DNA of 64,000 nt from Rutidosis leptorrhynchoides (lineage: Eukaryota; Streptophyta; Magnoliopsida; Asterales; Asteraceae): NCBI RefSeq assembly GCF_046630445.1, contig NC_092333.1, positions 102,212,501 to 102,276,500 of the forward strand, in the 5' to 3' direction. This document shows positions 23,193 through 35,496 of this stretch, piece after piece. Positions within the stretch are counted from its first letter, which is position 1. Each line of letters opens with the position of its first letter. The position numbers were made by a program, and so were the translations under genes. The notes under the pieces were generated by a model that saw only the letters and a list, made by a program, of their open reading frames with translations, searched no databases and was not told the DNA's origin.

Positions 23193-26100
23193 AATTGGTA
23201 TCAAGAGCTTGGTTCGACAAGATGATGGCCAACAATGTCACCACATTTCCTCGCCTCACAAAGGATAATTATGATCAATGGAGCATCCAAATGAAGACCT
23301 TCCTAGGTGGACAAGACCTATGGGAGATTGTGGAGGAAGGCTATGAGGAACCTGCAGAAAAAGGTCCTCTCAGCAAGGAGAAAAAATTAATGAAGACGAA
23401 CGATCAAAGGCTCTTTCCATCATCCAACAAAGTGTAGATGATGGAGCTTTTGAGAAAATTGCAAGTGCAACCACCGCCAAGAAAGCATGGGAGATCTTGG
23501 AGAATTCTTATAAGGGAGTTGATAAGGTGAAAAAGGTTCGACTACAAACACTACGAGGTGAGTTCGAATCCTTAAATAAGAAAGACTCAGAATCAATTTC
23601 TGATTATTTTACAAGAGTCTTGGCGGTTGTCAATCAATTAAAGAGGAATGGTGAAACTCTAAGTGATGTAAGAGTCATTGAGAAGATTCTTAGATCATTA
23701 GATTCAAAATTTGACTATATAGTCGTAGCCATCGAAGAATCTAAAGATCTAGAATCAATGACTATCGATGAACTCATGGGTTCACTACAAGCCCATGAAG
23801 AGAGGTTTAATAAGAAAAGTAAAGAGCCTTTGGAGCAAGCTTTACAAGCAAAACTCTCTTTCAAGGAAGAGAACAGTGAAAAGACTCATCAAACGAGTCA
23901 ACGAGGTCGTGGTCAAGTACGTGGCCGAGGACGAGGGCAAGGATATATCAAACGTGGAGGTTATAGTTCTTACAAAAATGAAGAAAGAAGTCAAGATTTT
24001 CACCCGACAAGAGGTCGCGGGAGAGGCTACACAAGTAGAAGGTCAAGGTATGACAATTCTCAAACCAAATGCTATAATTGTCATAAATTTGGCCACTATG
24101 CTTCGGAATGCGAGAAGTCAAACAATTACGTGCAAGAAAGAGCAGATTTTGCACAAGAAGATACTGAAGCCGTGGAAAACACTTTGTTACTAGCATGCAA
24201 AGGTGAAGATAACGAAGAATCAAATTTGTGGTATCTCGACACGGGTGCAAGCAACCATATGTGCGGTGACAAAAACATGTTTGTGGAGTTAGACGAGGTA
24301 ATTAGTGGAAATATCACCTTCGGAGATTCCTCTAAAGTCCCGGTTAAAGGCAAAGGTAAGATTCTCATCCGCTTGAAAAATGGAAGGCATCAATTTATCT
24401 CTAACGTGTATTATGTGCCCAATATGAAGACGAATATACTGAGTATTGGACAACTCTTGGAGAAAGGCTATGATATTCACATGATAAATCGTACCCTTTC
24501 TTTAAGAGACCAAAAAGGAGGTTTGATTGCTAAGGTGCCAATGTCAACGAATAGGATGTTCATGCTAAATATTCAACATGACATTCTAAGATGTTTAAAA
24601 GCATGTTTCAAAGATAATTCTTGGCTTTGGCACATGAGATACGGGCACTTAAATTTTGGAGGCTTAAAATTATTATCAAGTAAAGGAATGGTGAAGGGTT
24701 TGCCTCCAATTAATCATCCGGATCAAATATGTGAGGGATGCCTTCTAGGAAAGCACTTCCGAAACAGTTTTCCAACAGAAGCTTCTAGTAGAGCGAAGAA
24801 ACCTCTAGAACTTATTCACACGGATGTGTGTGGACCCATCAGCCCACCGTCTTTTGGTAAAAATAGATATTTTCTTCTATTCATTGATGATTTTAGTCGA
24901 AAGACATGGGTCTATTTTCTAAAAGAGAAGTCGGAAGCTTTTGGAATGTTCAAGAAGTTTAAAGCATTTGTGGAGAATCAAAGTGGTCTCACCATAAAGG
25001 CGTTGAGATCCGATCGTGGAGGAGAGTTCACATCCAAGGAATTCAAGGAATTTTGCGACAACAATGGGTTACGACGTCCTCTAACCCTTCCGTATTCACC
25101 TCAGCAAAATGGTGTTGCGGAAAGAAAAAATAGGACCATTCTTGATATGGCTCGGAGTATGTTAAAGAGCAAAAGGATGCCTAAGGAGTTTTGGGCTGAG
25201 GCAGTGGACTGTGCGATCTATCTAGCAAATCGCTCGCCCACTAGAAGCGTCAAGAACAAAACGCCCATTGAAGCTTGGAGTGGAAGGAAGCCCGACATCT
25301 CACACTTTCGAGTGTTCGGAAGTGTGGCATATGCTCATGTGCCAGATCAGAAGAGGACGAAGCTCGATGATAAAAGCGAAAAACTCATATTCGTGGGTCA
25401 TGACTCAAGTTCGAAGGGTTACAAGTTATACAATCCCAAGACCGGTAAAGTAATCTCAAGTCGAGATGTGGTGTTCGATGAAGAAGCAACATGGGATTGG
25501 AATGTTCCTGAAGAGGAGAACTACGACTTTCTCCCTTATTCATTCGAGAGTACTGCAAGGAACGAAGAATATCTAGAAGTTCAAGAACCTTCTAGTACAC
25601 CATATCCGCACTCTCCACGTACTCCAACCACTACACCTAATGAAGTGACACCAACATCAGGAGGAGAATCAAGTAGGCTACAACATCACACAAGGAGCAT
25701 TGAGGAGTTGTACGAGGTAACTCAACCTATAGAGGATCTAACATTGTTCAGCCTTCTTGCCGATTGTGAGCCAATAAGTTACGAAGACGCAATAAAAAGC
25801 CAAAAGTGGAAACGTGCCATGGACGAGGAGATTCAAGCAATCGAGAAGAATGATACGTGGGATCTTGCTACACTACCAAAAGGGCATAAGGCTATTGGTG
25901 TAAAGTGGGTGTACAAGGCCAAGAAGAATTTCAAAGGTGAAGTTGAAAGATACAAGGCAAGGTTGGTGGCGAAGGGATATAGTCAACGAGCTGGCATAGA
26001 CTATGAAGAAGTATTTGCTCCCGTCGCTCATCTAGAAACTATAAGATTAATAATCTCACTTGCGGCTCAGCATAATTGAAAGATTTATCAAATGGATGTC

Positions 26101-27308
26101 AAATCCGCGTTCCTTAATGGCCACTTAGAAGAAGAAGTCTATATAGAACAACCTTTGGGATACATCGTGAAAGGCCAAGAGAATAAGGTGCTGAAATTGA
26201 AAAGGGCCTTATATGGGTTGAAGCAAGCGCCTCGAGCATGGAATAGCAGGATAGACAAGTATTTCCAACAGAATGGCTTTACAAAATGCCCACATGAGCA
26301 TGCTCTCTATACCAAAGTAAGCAAGGAAGGAGATGTTATGATTGTGTGCCTATATGTGGATGACTTGATATTCACTGGAAGTAATCCCAAAATATTTGAG
26401 GAGTTCAAGAAAGCAATGGTTCGGGAGTTCGAGATGACCGACATTGGACTTATGGCTTACTATCTTGGGATCGAGGTAAAACAAAAGAAAGAAGGAATAT
26501 TCATATCCCAAGAAGGTTATGCGAATGAGGTGCTCAAGAAGTTTAAGATGAATGACTGCAAGTCAATGAACACACCGGTGGATTGCAATCTCAAATTGTC
26601 AAAAGATGATGAAGGATACTTGGTGGACCCAACACAATACAAGAGTTTGGTTGGAAGTCTGAGGTACCTAACTTGCACAAGGCCAGATATTCTCTACGGA
26701 GTTGGACTAGTAAGTCGATATATGGAAGCACCTACAATAAATCACTTGAAGGCGGCCAAGAGGATACTTCGCTACATCAAAGGTACGATTGATTATGGCC
26801 TATTTTATTCGCCTTCTGAACACTTCAAGCTAGTTGGATACAGTGATAGTGATTGGGCTGGAGACAAAGATGATCGTAAGAGTACGAGTGGTTTCGTGTT
26901 CTATATGGGAGATACAGCGTTCACATGGAGTTCGAAGAAGCAACCCATTGTGACTTTATCTACGTGTGAAGCCGAGTTTGTAGCAGCAACATCATGCACC
27001 TGTCATGCAGTATGGTTGAGGAAGTTACTAAATGAACTTAAGTTTTTCCAAAATGAAGCTACAGAGATATATGTGGATAACAAGTCTGCGATTGCTCTAG
27101 CAAAGAATCCAGTCTTCCATGATCGAAGCAAACACATTGATACAAAATACCATTACATAAGGGAGTGTGTTACAAATAAAGAGGTGCAGATAAAGTACGC
27201 GAAGTCACTTGACCAAGTTGCTGATATTTTCACAAAGCCCCTAAAACACGTGACATTTCAGAGATTACGGAATATGGTCGGAGTGACGAAATCAAGTTTA
27301 AGGGTGGC
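23193..27308 (+). pseudogene. Copia gag-pol region, second copy, broken
   Basis: The body is over 99% identical to the first copy and carries the same domains in the same order: gag, CCHC, protease, integrase, RT and RNase H. It has about two breaks in the reading frame and is treated as a fossil. The divergence between the two bodies (about 0.3% by eye) is lower than that between the outer LTRs, which suggests that the tandem duplication is younger than the original insertion. Confidence 0.9.
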
Positions 27309-27700
27309 TGTTGGAAACTAAACTTGATTGTGGGCTATTTGTTTTGGATTTGGGCTTGCAAGTATACAAATATTTTGGATCAAGATTATAGCCCATTATG
27401 TAGAAACTTCTTGTAATATGTAGTAGTGAAAGTGTGTAGAATGTGTGTAGAATAATCTTGTAAAATATCTAAGTCTAGAATTATCATGAGAATACTTAGG
27501 AAATATCTAGATATTAGATGATGAAGTATTCTAGACTAGTCCATGGTGTAGTATAAATAGATGTATTCACCTCTCATTTGTAATCAAGCAAAAAAGCAAA
27601 GCAATTAAGCAATAAAAGAAAAGCTTTCAAGATCAATCAAACATCTAAATCATCAATCCTCTCTTCCACAAATAATATACATAACGTCCTATTTCTAACA
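27309..27700 (+). repeat. Copia array LTR 3
   Basis: The 392-bp repeat is nearly identical to LTR 2 and is followed directly by ATTAT, the partner of the target duplication left of LTR 1. Confidence 0.95.
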
Positions 27701-27705
27701 ATTAT

Positions 27706-28410
27706 TATGTTTTATCAAACACAGTGACGTAATTCACTCTCTTCCTTATTCAATATGTAGCTTAAGACATGTATGTATAGGTTTGTAGAAATATTAGACT
27801 CGTCTAACATTGTACAAAATCTGAGGTTTAACCATTATAAATAATCTTATTGATGTTTATATATATATTCATTAGAAGCATACTATACCAATTAAAATAA
27901 TGTACTCCATACTAAAATTGTTTTAATATAAACGATCTCGCGTGGATGTTTCCTTAATAATTTGTTTTTTTTTTTTTTTCAAAAGATTATAATTATAATT
28001 ATATACCTAACAACCCAATGGCTTTTTCTTCTTATCGATCGTCTTTTTTCACCGAAAGTAATCAGATCGCAATATCTATCTTTAGGTGAACTTTCAGACA
28101 ATATCCCAGCTCACTGGCCTTCAACATACTCCAACAAATTAGCCATGCATTTTCACGTTTTTAGTTACTTATTTTATACATCATCATTATAATTATTATT
28201 ATAATTATAATTATTATTATTTCATAAACAAAAATGCTTCAATTAATTACAACATACTTCACGTCGATTACTTGATCTTACCGTAAGTGTTTACTCTACG
28301 TTCTTGTCATTTGATAAAAATAAAAAGAATATTCATAACAAACTAATTAAAGAAATGTTGGGACGGAAGTCATCAATTACGAAGCTTATTGATGGAAAAA
28401 AGTAATTTTT
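27706..28410. other. AT-rich intergenic DNA
   Basis: This contains a T run at about 27964-27979 and TTA/ATA-rich simple sequence at 28186-28222. A frame at 27962-28192 starts in the T run and is not protein-like. Nothing else was recognised. Confidence 0.6.
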
Positions 28411-28414
28411 TTTC

Positions 28415-28623
28415 AGGATAGCTTGGTGGTCGGGGCTATAGTTTCCTCAAAAGAGGTCAAAGTTTCAAATCTCATTAGCAACATATATTTGTTGCAAGAG
28501 AAAATTGTCGAATATAGTAACGGGATATCTGTGTTAGACCGCATAAATCTATTTGAAAAATACTCCGCTTTTCTGAGTAGCCTAACATGAAGAACCTTAT
28601 CCGTTTATCTGTTTTTTTTTTTT
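28415..28623 (+). mobile_element. tRNA-derived SINE-like element
   Basis: A tRNA-like head is visible: TAGCTTGGTGGT (A box-like, at about 28419) and GTTTCAAATCTC (B box-like, at about 28470), spaced as in RNA polymerase III promoters. About 150 bp of unrelated body follow, ending in a T-rich tail at 28608-28623. Total length of about 200 bp fits plant SINEs. No clean target duplication was found because both edges are T-rich. A diverged tRNA pseudogene is the alternative. Confidence 0.45.
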
Positions 28624-28904
28624 AATGAAGAAATGAATCCTCTAAGAAGTGTTATGAGGATGAGAGATGTTTACAATAATACAGAGAGCGAGAGCAACAG
28701 AGTATAGAATTTAATCGAAGGAAGATGTGATATGTTATTATGTGTGAAATCCTGGCTATTTTCCTATGAATGATCCAAGTCTTGTTAATGTAAATTAGAC
28801 CCGACAAACAAAACCCAACATTAAAAATGGTTCCATTGAGTTTATTTGAAGACCTAAATGGGTCCAACCACATAACAGAGAAGATAAATTGAGACGCATT
28901 TTGA

Positions 28905-29235
28905 GGCTGGCTTTTTCAAGGCGCGTCGGCGCACGACTTTTCGGTGAGCGGCACTTTCGGCGAGTTTTTCGGGAGGCGCGTTTTCCGACTTGCGTTTTTC
29001 AACGCGTTTTTGACGTGCGTTTTTCAACGCGTTTTCTACGTGCATTTTCGCGCGCATTTTCCTTGGGCATTTTCGTGGGGCTTTTTTGTCGGGAGCGTTT
29101 TCGTCGGGTGCGTTTTCCTCGGGCAATTTCGGCGGGCGTTTTCGTCGGGTGCGTTTTCGGGGCGCGTTCCCGTCACGCATTTTCCTGGTGCCTTTTCTTG
29201 GTACCTTTTCGTCGGGCGTTTTCAGAGCACGTGTT
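28905..29235. repeat. GC-rich minisatellite with GCGTTTTCGTCGGG-type units
   Basis: Roughly twenty imperfect units of 13-17 bp, each with a G/C-rich core and TTTTC or TTTTT, follow one another. The block is far more GC-rich than its surroundings. Open frames exist in several phases on both strands because the repeat rarely contains stops. They encode only Arg/Phe/Ala- or Arg/Lys/Pro-rich low-complexity strings and are not called as genes. Confidence 0.85.
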
Positions 29236-29277
29236 CGGACGAGGTACATCAAAAATTACAAACAAGAACATTTTTAC

Positions 29278-29425
29278 TAACCCGACCCAGGTCTTGACCC
29301 AACCCGACCCGGGTCTCGACCAAACATGTTCAACCAATTTTGATTCTTACACATTTCGATCCATGACCCGTTCCGACCCAAACTCATTTGATCATTGACC
29401 GAACCCGACTCATTTCGACCCGTCA
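29278..29425. repeat. CGACCC-rich degenerate repeat
   Basis: ACCCGACCC, CTTGACCC, CTCGACC and similar 6-10 bp words recur over about 150 bp directly right of the minisatellite. Such ACCCGACCCG tracts are common as fossil pieces of plant transposons. No further structure was resolved. Confidence 0.7.
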
Positions 29426-29659
29426 AGTATAATGTAAATATATATACAGTTTCTTCCGTAGCCCGTGATGCAAATCTATACATATATGGCCTAAGTTATA
29501 TGAGTTCAGTATACGTACTAGTATATGTTAATATTCACCTACAGATTGAGCGATAGGATTGAGACGACCAAATGCTCAAGCTCAATCTGAATTTAATCAC
29601 GAGAATAATAGTGAGATGGAATATGAAGAACTTGGAAACATAGCAAACTTTTTAGATGT

Positions 29660-30168
29660 CAGTAGATTTTAAGAAAACTGCACCTGGGACAGATATACTT
29701 TTTTGTTTGGCGAAAAACATACTTAAAGTAGAATATATCAAAAGATCTAAAGTATTACAATTGAAACAGACTATGTCTAAAGTTATACAATTGAAATAGA
29801 CTCCTTGTCTAGGGACAGATATACAAGCCTAATAACCAAATGGTCATTTATTTGGACGTTTTAGGTCATTTAATTTCATAGTTCATATGCATGTATGATG
29901 TATGTGGCTAATGTTTGGATGTAACGCTCAAAAAAATAGACTTAAATAAAATATCCACATGGATCTATACAAGAAAAGCTTATTCCTCTCAACTAACAAA
30001 AGGTAGAAAGGTGTAAAGCTCCTGATAAAGAATTAAGCCATCATCTTAACAATCAATCTATAAATACCATCATGCACTTCATTAGTTTCACACCACAACT
30101 AGCTACTACTTATTAATTACTTAAAACTAATCAATTAAGCTAGCTAGTTTTCACTCCTTCAACTTATA
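29660..30168 (+). promoter_or_regulatory. Upstream region of eight-cysteine gene 1 (duplicated)
   Basis: From about 29660 this region can be aligned with the region before gene 2 (about 40425-40510 and 41309-41611). The 170 bp before the ATG are very similar in both. A TATA box TATAAATA lies at 30059-30066, 103 bp before the ATG, with CTAGCTACTACTT as a likely leader. Confidence 0.75.
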
Positions 30169-30510
30169 ATGGCTTTAACTAAAACTGTCCTTCTTCTCAC
30201 TCTCAACCTTCTCTTCTTCACTTTGGTAACTTCAGACTCATCACCGCAACCTAGCTGCCCAAAAGACGGCCTCAAATTTGGTGCGTGTGCTGGCGTCCTA
30301 AATAACTGGCTTGCTGGTGTCGTTGTAGGGACCCCGCCAACGTTACCATGTTGCGGCCTCTTTTTTGGTCTTGTTAACCTGGAGGCCACAACATGTGCTT
30401 GTAGAGCTCTTAAAGCTAACGTGTTGGGTGCTAACCTCGATATATCTGTCTCATTGAGCGTGTTGCTTAACAATTGTGGAAAGGATGTCCCTTCTGGTTT
30501 CATATGCTAA
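30169..30510 (+). CDS. Small secreted eight-cysteine (HyPRP / DC2.15-type) protein 1
   Basis: The 113-residue protein has a signal peptide (about residues 1-22, rich in Leu) and then a very short linker instead of the long Pro-rich domain of classic hybrid proline-rich proteins. The eight-cysteine motif is complete: C30, C40, C61-C62, C76-x-C78, C103, C113. This is the C-x9-C-xn-CC-xn-C-x-C-xn-C-xn-C pattern of the LTP/HyPRP superfamily, with four expected disulfides. The KDGLKFGACAGVL and CCGL segments are typical of the DC2.15 group. The family acts in the cell wall or apoplast; the exact role is not known from sequence. The gene is intronless. A paralogue at 41612 differs at 5 residues. 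The antisense frame over it is a shadow. Confidence 0.93.
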   Translation: MALTKTVLLLTLNLLFFTLVTSDSSPQPSCPKDGLKFGACAGVLNNWLAGVVVGTPPTLPCCGLFFGLVNLEATTCACRALKANVLGANLDISVSLSVLLNNCGKDVPSGFIC

Positions 30511-31497
30511 CTGAAGTCTTAATCAGTTATCTTGAAGTTTGTTATGTTTGTTGTGATTCAATTCGTAAAGTAGTATATGTTTTATTTTCGACGTTCGTGT
30601 GTTTGGAGTTAATTCGGAGTCCTGTATTTTGTTTTGTTGATTGTTTGAAGAGAAAGGATTGAACCTTTGCTTCCGCCATTTGTAATGTTGGGTCCTGTCA
30701 CAGTTAAATGACGTGATTAGGGTTCTTTCTATTTCAGTTAATTCATTAATAGTAATGCATGTTATGCGAAACCTTTGAATATCAACATTTGCTTGTGGCT
30801 CTTTTGAACCATTTTATCGAGTCAACTAGTAATAATGGAGTCAAACGAGTAGAAATCTGGCCCCGCGTTGTCCAAAAAAATGATTTTGTTCTATAACTTA
30901 AACTATTTCAGTAGTAGAGGGGACCCGCTCATTGATTTTTTTTAACAGATTGGGATCACCTGAGATGACTAAACCACCTGTTGCGATCATCTCATGTTTC
31001 GACTATGTCGATGCAGCGATACTAACCCCGTCCCCATCGCTGCCCGGGAGGAAATCTTGAAACCAAACCAATGGCACGACCAAGTAAAACCCCCATCCCC
31101 TTTACCCCCAAACGATATGGGAAAGGTGTCATGGGTGGACAGCGGCGGAACTTGAACTCGGATACAGGTGGGGCGAGTGTAAAAAATTTTTAATTCTTTC
31201 ATAGTCAGCAGAGACGAACACTAAAAAAAACCTTATTTTTTAGTAATTTTTTTTTTTTTTTTAGTGTAAAAACTTTTTTCCCGTAAAATCCAGGGTGGGC
31301 GGATACCACCTTTGAGATACCTTAAGTACCGCCACTGTGAGTGGATACTTCATGGCAAGGATGAAATTGTGTTTTTAATATGTAGTCAACGGGGTCGAAC
31401 TCCTGACACGCTCATTGATGCAAGAAATCTTTGCAACAATACACGATCTAATGTATATATCAAACATTCTTGCTGTACTTTATAATTATATTGCCCA
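30511..31497. other. 3' flank of gene 1 and intergenic DNA
   Basis: The first 270 bp or so match the 3' flank of gene 2 (about 41954-42230), so the duplication includes the 3' untranslated region. Beyond about 30830 the DNA is unrelated intergenic sequence with a degenerate, gene-like patch at about 30960-31200 that has no intact frame and no recognised family. Confidence 0.55.
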
Positions 31498-31506
31498 TAT
31501 TAAAAA

Positions 31507-32001
31507 GGAATTATCACCAAAACGCTCATTTTTTTGAATTTGTTTGCGTGAGAGCCCATAAAAAAAAAGTTTGACAATTTCCCTCGCAAGGAGCAAGATG
31601 CCTCTTGCTCCCTTGCGCCTTGCGTCCTTGCGACCTTAGTCACACTTGAGAGCAAGGAGCAAGGTGCCTCTTGCTCCCTTGCTCCCAGGTGAAAGCAAGT
31701 ACGCAAGGTGCATCTTGCTCCCTTGCTTCCACCTGGGAGCAAGGTGCCTCTTGCTCCCTTGCTCCCAGGTGGAAGCAAGGGAGCAAGATGCACCTTGCGT
31801 CCTTGCTTCCACCTGGGAGCAAGGGAGCAAGAGGCACCTTGCTCCTTGCTCCTTGCTCTCAAGTGTGACTAAGGTCGCAAGGACGCAAGGCGCAAGGGAG
31901 CAAGAGGCTTCTTGCTCCTTGTGAGGGCAAATTGTCAAACTTTTTTTTATGGGCTCTCACGCAAACAAGTTCAAAAAAATGGGCTTTTTGGTGATAATCC
32001 C
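31507..32001. mobile_element. Mutator-like foldback MITE, 495-bp near-perfect palindrome
   Basis: The left end GGAATTATCACCAAAA and the right end (inverted) GGGATTATCACCAAAA are terminal inverted repeats that extend through almost the whole element, so it folds into one long hairpin centred near 31754. The 9-bp target duplication TATTAAAAA is exact on both sides (31498-31506 and 32002-32010), which is the Mutator hallmark. Both arms carry repeats of a GCAAGGAGCAAG/CTTGCTCC type. There is no transposase. The overlapping open frames on both strands are by-products of the repeat. Confidence 0.93.
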
Positions 32002-32097
32002 TATTAAAAATTTGTATAATTTTATTAATTGAAAAGTAAGAAAATTTAAAATGACTATTTTTAAAAAGTAAAAAAAAAAAATGATAATAAGAGTAAG

Positions 32098-32335
32098 TGT
32101 TATAATTCAGTAGGCTTATAACTACCTTTAATGGTTATAAGAACAAAGAGAGAAAAAGAGAGAAGAAGGAGAGAAGAAATATTGATATTGATAATTCAAG
32201 AGAAATGGTGCACCTTAAATGGTTACCATACATGTCTATTTATAGTATAAAATATTACTATGCAAGAAATATAATAATAATAAAATTAACATCCAATCTA
32301 GATATTTTATAACACAATCTAGATATTTTATAACA
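32098..32335 (-). repeat. 3' LTR of Copia element B
   Basis: Read on the minus strand, the LTR starts TGTTATAAAATATCTAGATT, repeats that 22-bp block once, has TATAAATAGACATG as a probable TATA region, and ends GAATTATAACA. It is preceded by the polypurine tract CCAAGGGGGAG, the same as in element A. Confidence 0.92.
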
Positions 32336-32999
32336 CTCCCCCTTGGATGACAATTTTATTAGAGAATAACTAGTACTGCCTCGTTAAAAACCTTGCTAAA
32401 GAAAACTCATTGGGATAAAACTTTAGCTAAGGGAAAAAGAGTGGAGCATAAAGTTAACTCCCCCTCAAGTAGGCAACGCCTGAGTTGTTACATCTTCTGA
32501 ACATGCCTCATGCCAATATTATGAACGTGTGTTCTGAAAATAGCAGTTAGCAGTGCTTTGGTATAAAGATCAGCAGAGTTGTTGATTGAACGTATCTCAT
32601 TTTAATCTGGTTGTCTTTTACGATATCTTGAGTATTTGAGAAAAATCTGAGGTTTTCATCTGAAACTGTATCATCTAAATCTTTTATGTACAAGTTTGGC
32701 CCTCGTGATTTGTCTACAGTCTCATTCATGGTTTGTTCAAACCGTTGTTTCAGTTCCTATTCCCTTTCAGTCTTTTTCTGAGCCTTACCAATATACCATT
32801 CTTTTCCATCAAACTTATGACCGTTAAGACCGTTTATAGCTTTAGCGCCTCGTCAGCATTTATGTTTTGTTCTGTCATTTTTGATACTCTTCTTTCATTT
32901 GTATTATGTAAGCTTTATTATCTTCATAGATAGTTGTTACGCTTTTATAGCGTTCTAGTCCACAAGAATCAATAATGATTTGTATCATTGATCTTAACT

Positions 33000-35400
33000 A
33001 AAATCATTCCCGAGTAGCTTCATGTAATGCAATCACTTCGGCATGATTTGATGATGTTGCAACAAGTGTTTGTTTTGAGAACGTCATGATATTGCGGTGC
33101 CTCCATTTAGGAATACATATCCAGTTTGAGATTTAGCTTTATGTAGATCGGATAAATAATCTGCATCTGTATAACCAAACAAATCTTGTTTCGAGTTGTT
33201 AGAATAAAATAATTATAAATTAGTAGTTCCCCGAAGGTATCAAACTATTTGTTTGATCCCATTCCAATGTCTTTTGGTAGGGGCTGAGCTGAACCTTGTC
33301 AACAAATTAACTGCAAAAGAAATGTCAGATCTTGTATAATCTATAAGATACATAAGAACCTCAATTGCACTAAAATATAGAACTTCCGATCTGTTAAAAT
33401 TTCATGATCTTCGCAGAGATGAAATAGATCAGTGTCAATATTGAGTGATCTAACAACAATGAGTTTGTCTTTAAAAAAAATGTTTTAAAATCTTTTCGGT
33501 ATAAGTTGTTTGATGTACAAGTAAACCATTAGGCATATGCTCAATTTGCAATTCAAGGTAATACTTGGTTTTTTCAAGATCTTTCATTTCAAAATAATTC
33601 TTTAGAAGTTGAATGATTTCATAGATCTCTTTATTTGTTCATATGATGTTAAGAACATTGACATAAACAACTACGATCTCATATCCGAACATTGTTTTTA
33701 TAAAACATACGTGCAAAATAAGTTTATATTTATACCCTTTTTTTTATCAAGTAGTCATTTAATCGGTTATACCACATACGTCCCGTTTGTATAAACCCAC
33801 TTAAAAATCTTTGTGATTTAATGGAATATATTCCCTTGGGTTTTACATTAGATGCTTATGATACCTTAACCCTTTAGGTATATTCATATATATCACTATT
33901 AAGTGATCCATACAGATAAGTAGTAACAACATTCATGAGATGCATTTAAATAACTACCAGGTTGATTAAGTATCTAATAAGTAATTGTATCCATTACAGG
34001 AGGATAATTTTTCCTCCTAATTCATTTCTGGTCTTTGTGGGAAATATTGAGTTACAAGTCTAGTTTTGCCTTGTAACTTCATTTGCACATTTCTTTTCGG
34101 ATAAAAATTCATTTGTATCCCATACGTTTCACATCTTTAAAAGTGATAACGATTGATCCGAAAACTTTTCTTTTATCGAGCGATTCTAATTCAGCTCTTA
34201 TTGCTCCTTTCCATTGAGCTCAATCATGTCCATTTTGTATATTCAATGACAGATTTTAGTTCCAGATCATCATCTTTATTCATGATGTCATTGTAACATT
34301 ATATGAAAATATCTCATAGAGATTTTAGTTTCATTTCGGTTCCATAATATTGCATAATTTATCGCAATTTTAGTATTTACATTTATCAATATCCTCTGCA
34401 GAAGGAATATTGATTTGTGGTTCTTCTTGAACACTTTCTCTTACCTCATTATCAGCTGATTTTCTTTTTCGAGGATTTTTATCTTCGGAACCAATTGATC
34501 TTCCACGTTTGATGCGTGGCAAAGACTCAACAGTGACATTATTGCCAGCTTTTGGAATTTCAGTTCGAGCTGGAGCATTTATCGCTGGTATATATGATTT
34601 AGTCACTTTTTTATATCTGTAAATGCATAAAGTAATTAATTTGCAAGTTCTTGCATATGCATTATTTTTGAACTTTCGTTTCACATTCTTTTGTGCGAGT
34701 TCAATATACCTTAATTGATGTTCACATCATGAAGCATCATTTTATTTTTTATTTTTATTTCTCCCCCTAATCTAGAGAACAATGTTTTATTAAAATGACA
34801 ATCAGCAAAACGTGCTGTAAAAACATCACCCATCATGGGTTCAATATATCTTATGATTGAAGATGTTTTATATCCAAAATATATTATCATCTTTTTTTGA
34901 AGAACCATTTTATTGTGTTGTGGTGATACAATTGGAACATACACTGCACAACCAATGTTTTAAGGTAGAAAATATTTAGTTCTTGGGCAAAATCAAGTAT
35001 TAAGTGAAAATATTTACGACTTCCACATGGTATAATGCGAATTAATGTCGCAGCATGTAAATTTACATGTCCACATATAAATATTGAGAGATTTGTACTC
35101 ATTATCAATTGTCTAGTTATTAGCTGTAAGCGTTTATCTATTGATTCGGCTAAACCAATTTTGTGTATGCACATGAGCAACTGGATGTTCAACAACAATC
35201 CCTGTAGATATATAATGATCATTAAATGCTTGAGATGTTAACTCACCAGCATTATCAAGTCTCATCCTTTTAATGGTGTAATCAGAATAATGTGTTCTCA
35301 ATTTAATAATTTGTGCAAAAAACTTTGCAAATGCCATATTACGGCTTGATAACATACAAATATGAGACCATCCGCTAGATGCGTCTATTAGAACCATGAA
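33000..35400 (-). pseudogene. Copia pol relics in element B
   Basis: In minus-strand order, an integrase-core-like segment lies at about 35134-35397 (LIDASSGWSHICML), followed by RT-like and RNase H-like remains down to about 33000. The pieces are near-identical to those of element A, including most of their damage. The region is broken many times. Confidence 0.7.
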
Positions 35401-35496
35401 ATATCAAAATGGTTCACATGATGGATGAATTGGTTCATATATCTTACCTTGAATTCTTTCAAGAAACATTTGTGATTCTTTTTCACAATATACTTT

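Larger units (their letters stand above)
18292..27700 (+). mobile_element. Tandem Ty1/Copia array: LTR-body-LTR-body-LTR
   Basis: Three 392-bp LTRs (18292-18683, 22801-23192, 27309-27700) separate two bodies of about 4.1 kb. The target duplication ATTAT is present only at the outer edges (18287-18291 and 27701-27705), so the whole array occupies one insertion site. LTR 1 differs from LTR 2 at about 4 sites and LTR 2 from LTR 3 at about 2. The two bodies differ at about a dozen sites. This is the product expected from unequal crossing-over between LTRs of one insertion. The first body looks whole and the second is broken about twice. Confidence 0.95.

Noticed and set aside
28854-29398. Frames of up to 169 codons across the GC-rich minisatellite
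   Set aside because: All phases are open because the repeat lacks stops. Translations are Arg/Phe- or Arg/Lys/Pro-rich with no domain.
30159-30503. Antisense frame covering eight-cysteine gene 1 (and the same at 41602-41946)
   Set aside because: It mirrors the real gene. Its conservation follows from the sense strand, and it has no promoter or family match.
31500-31938. Several overlapping open frames on both strands within the palindrome
   Set aside because: They arise from the GCAAGGAGCAAG repeat in an inverted arrangement. The translations are the same low-complexity string in different phases.
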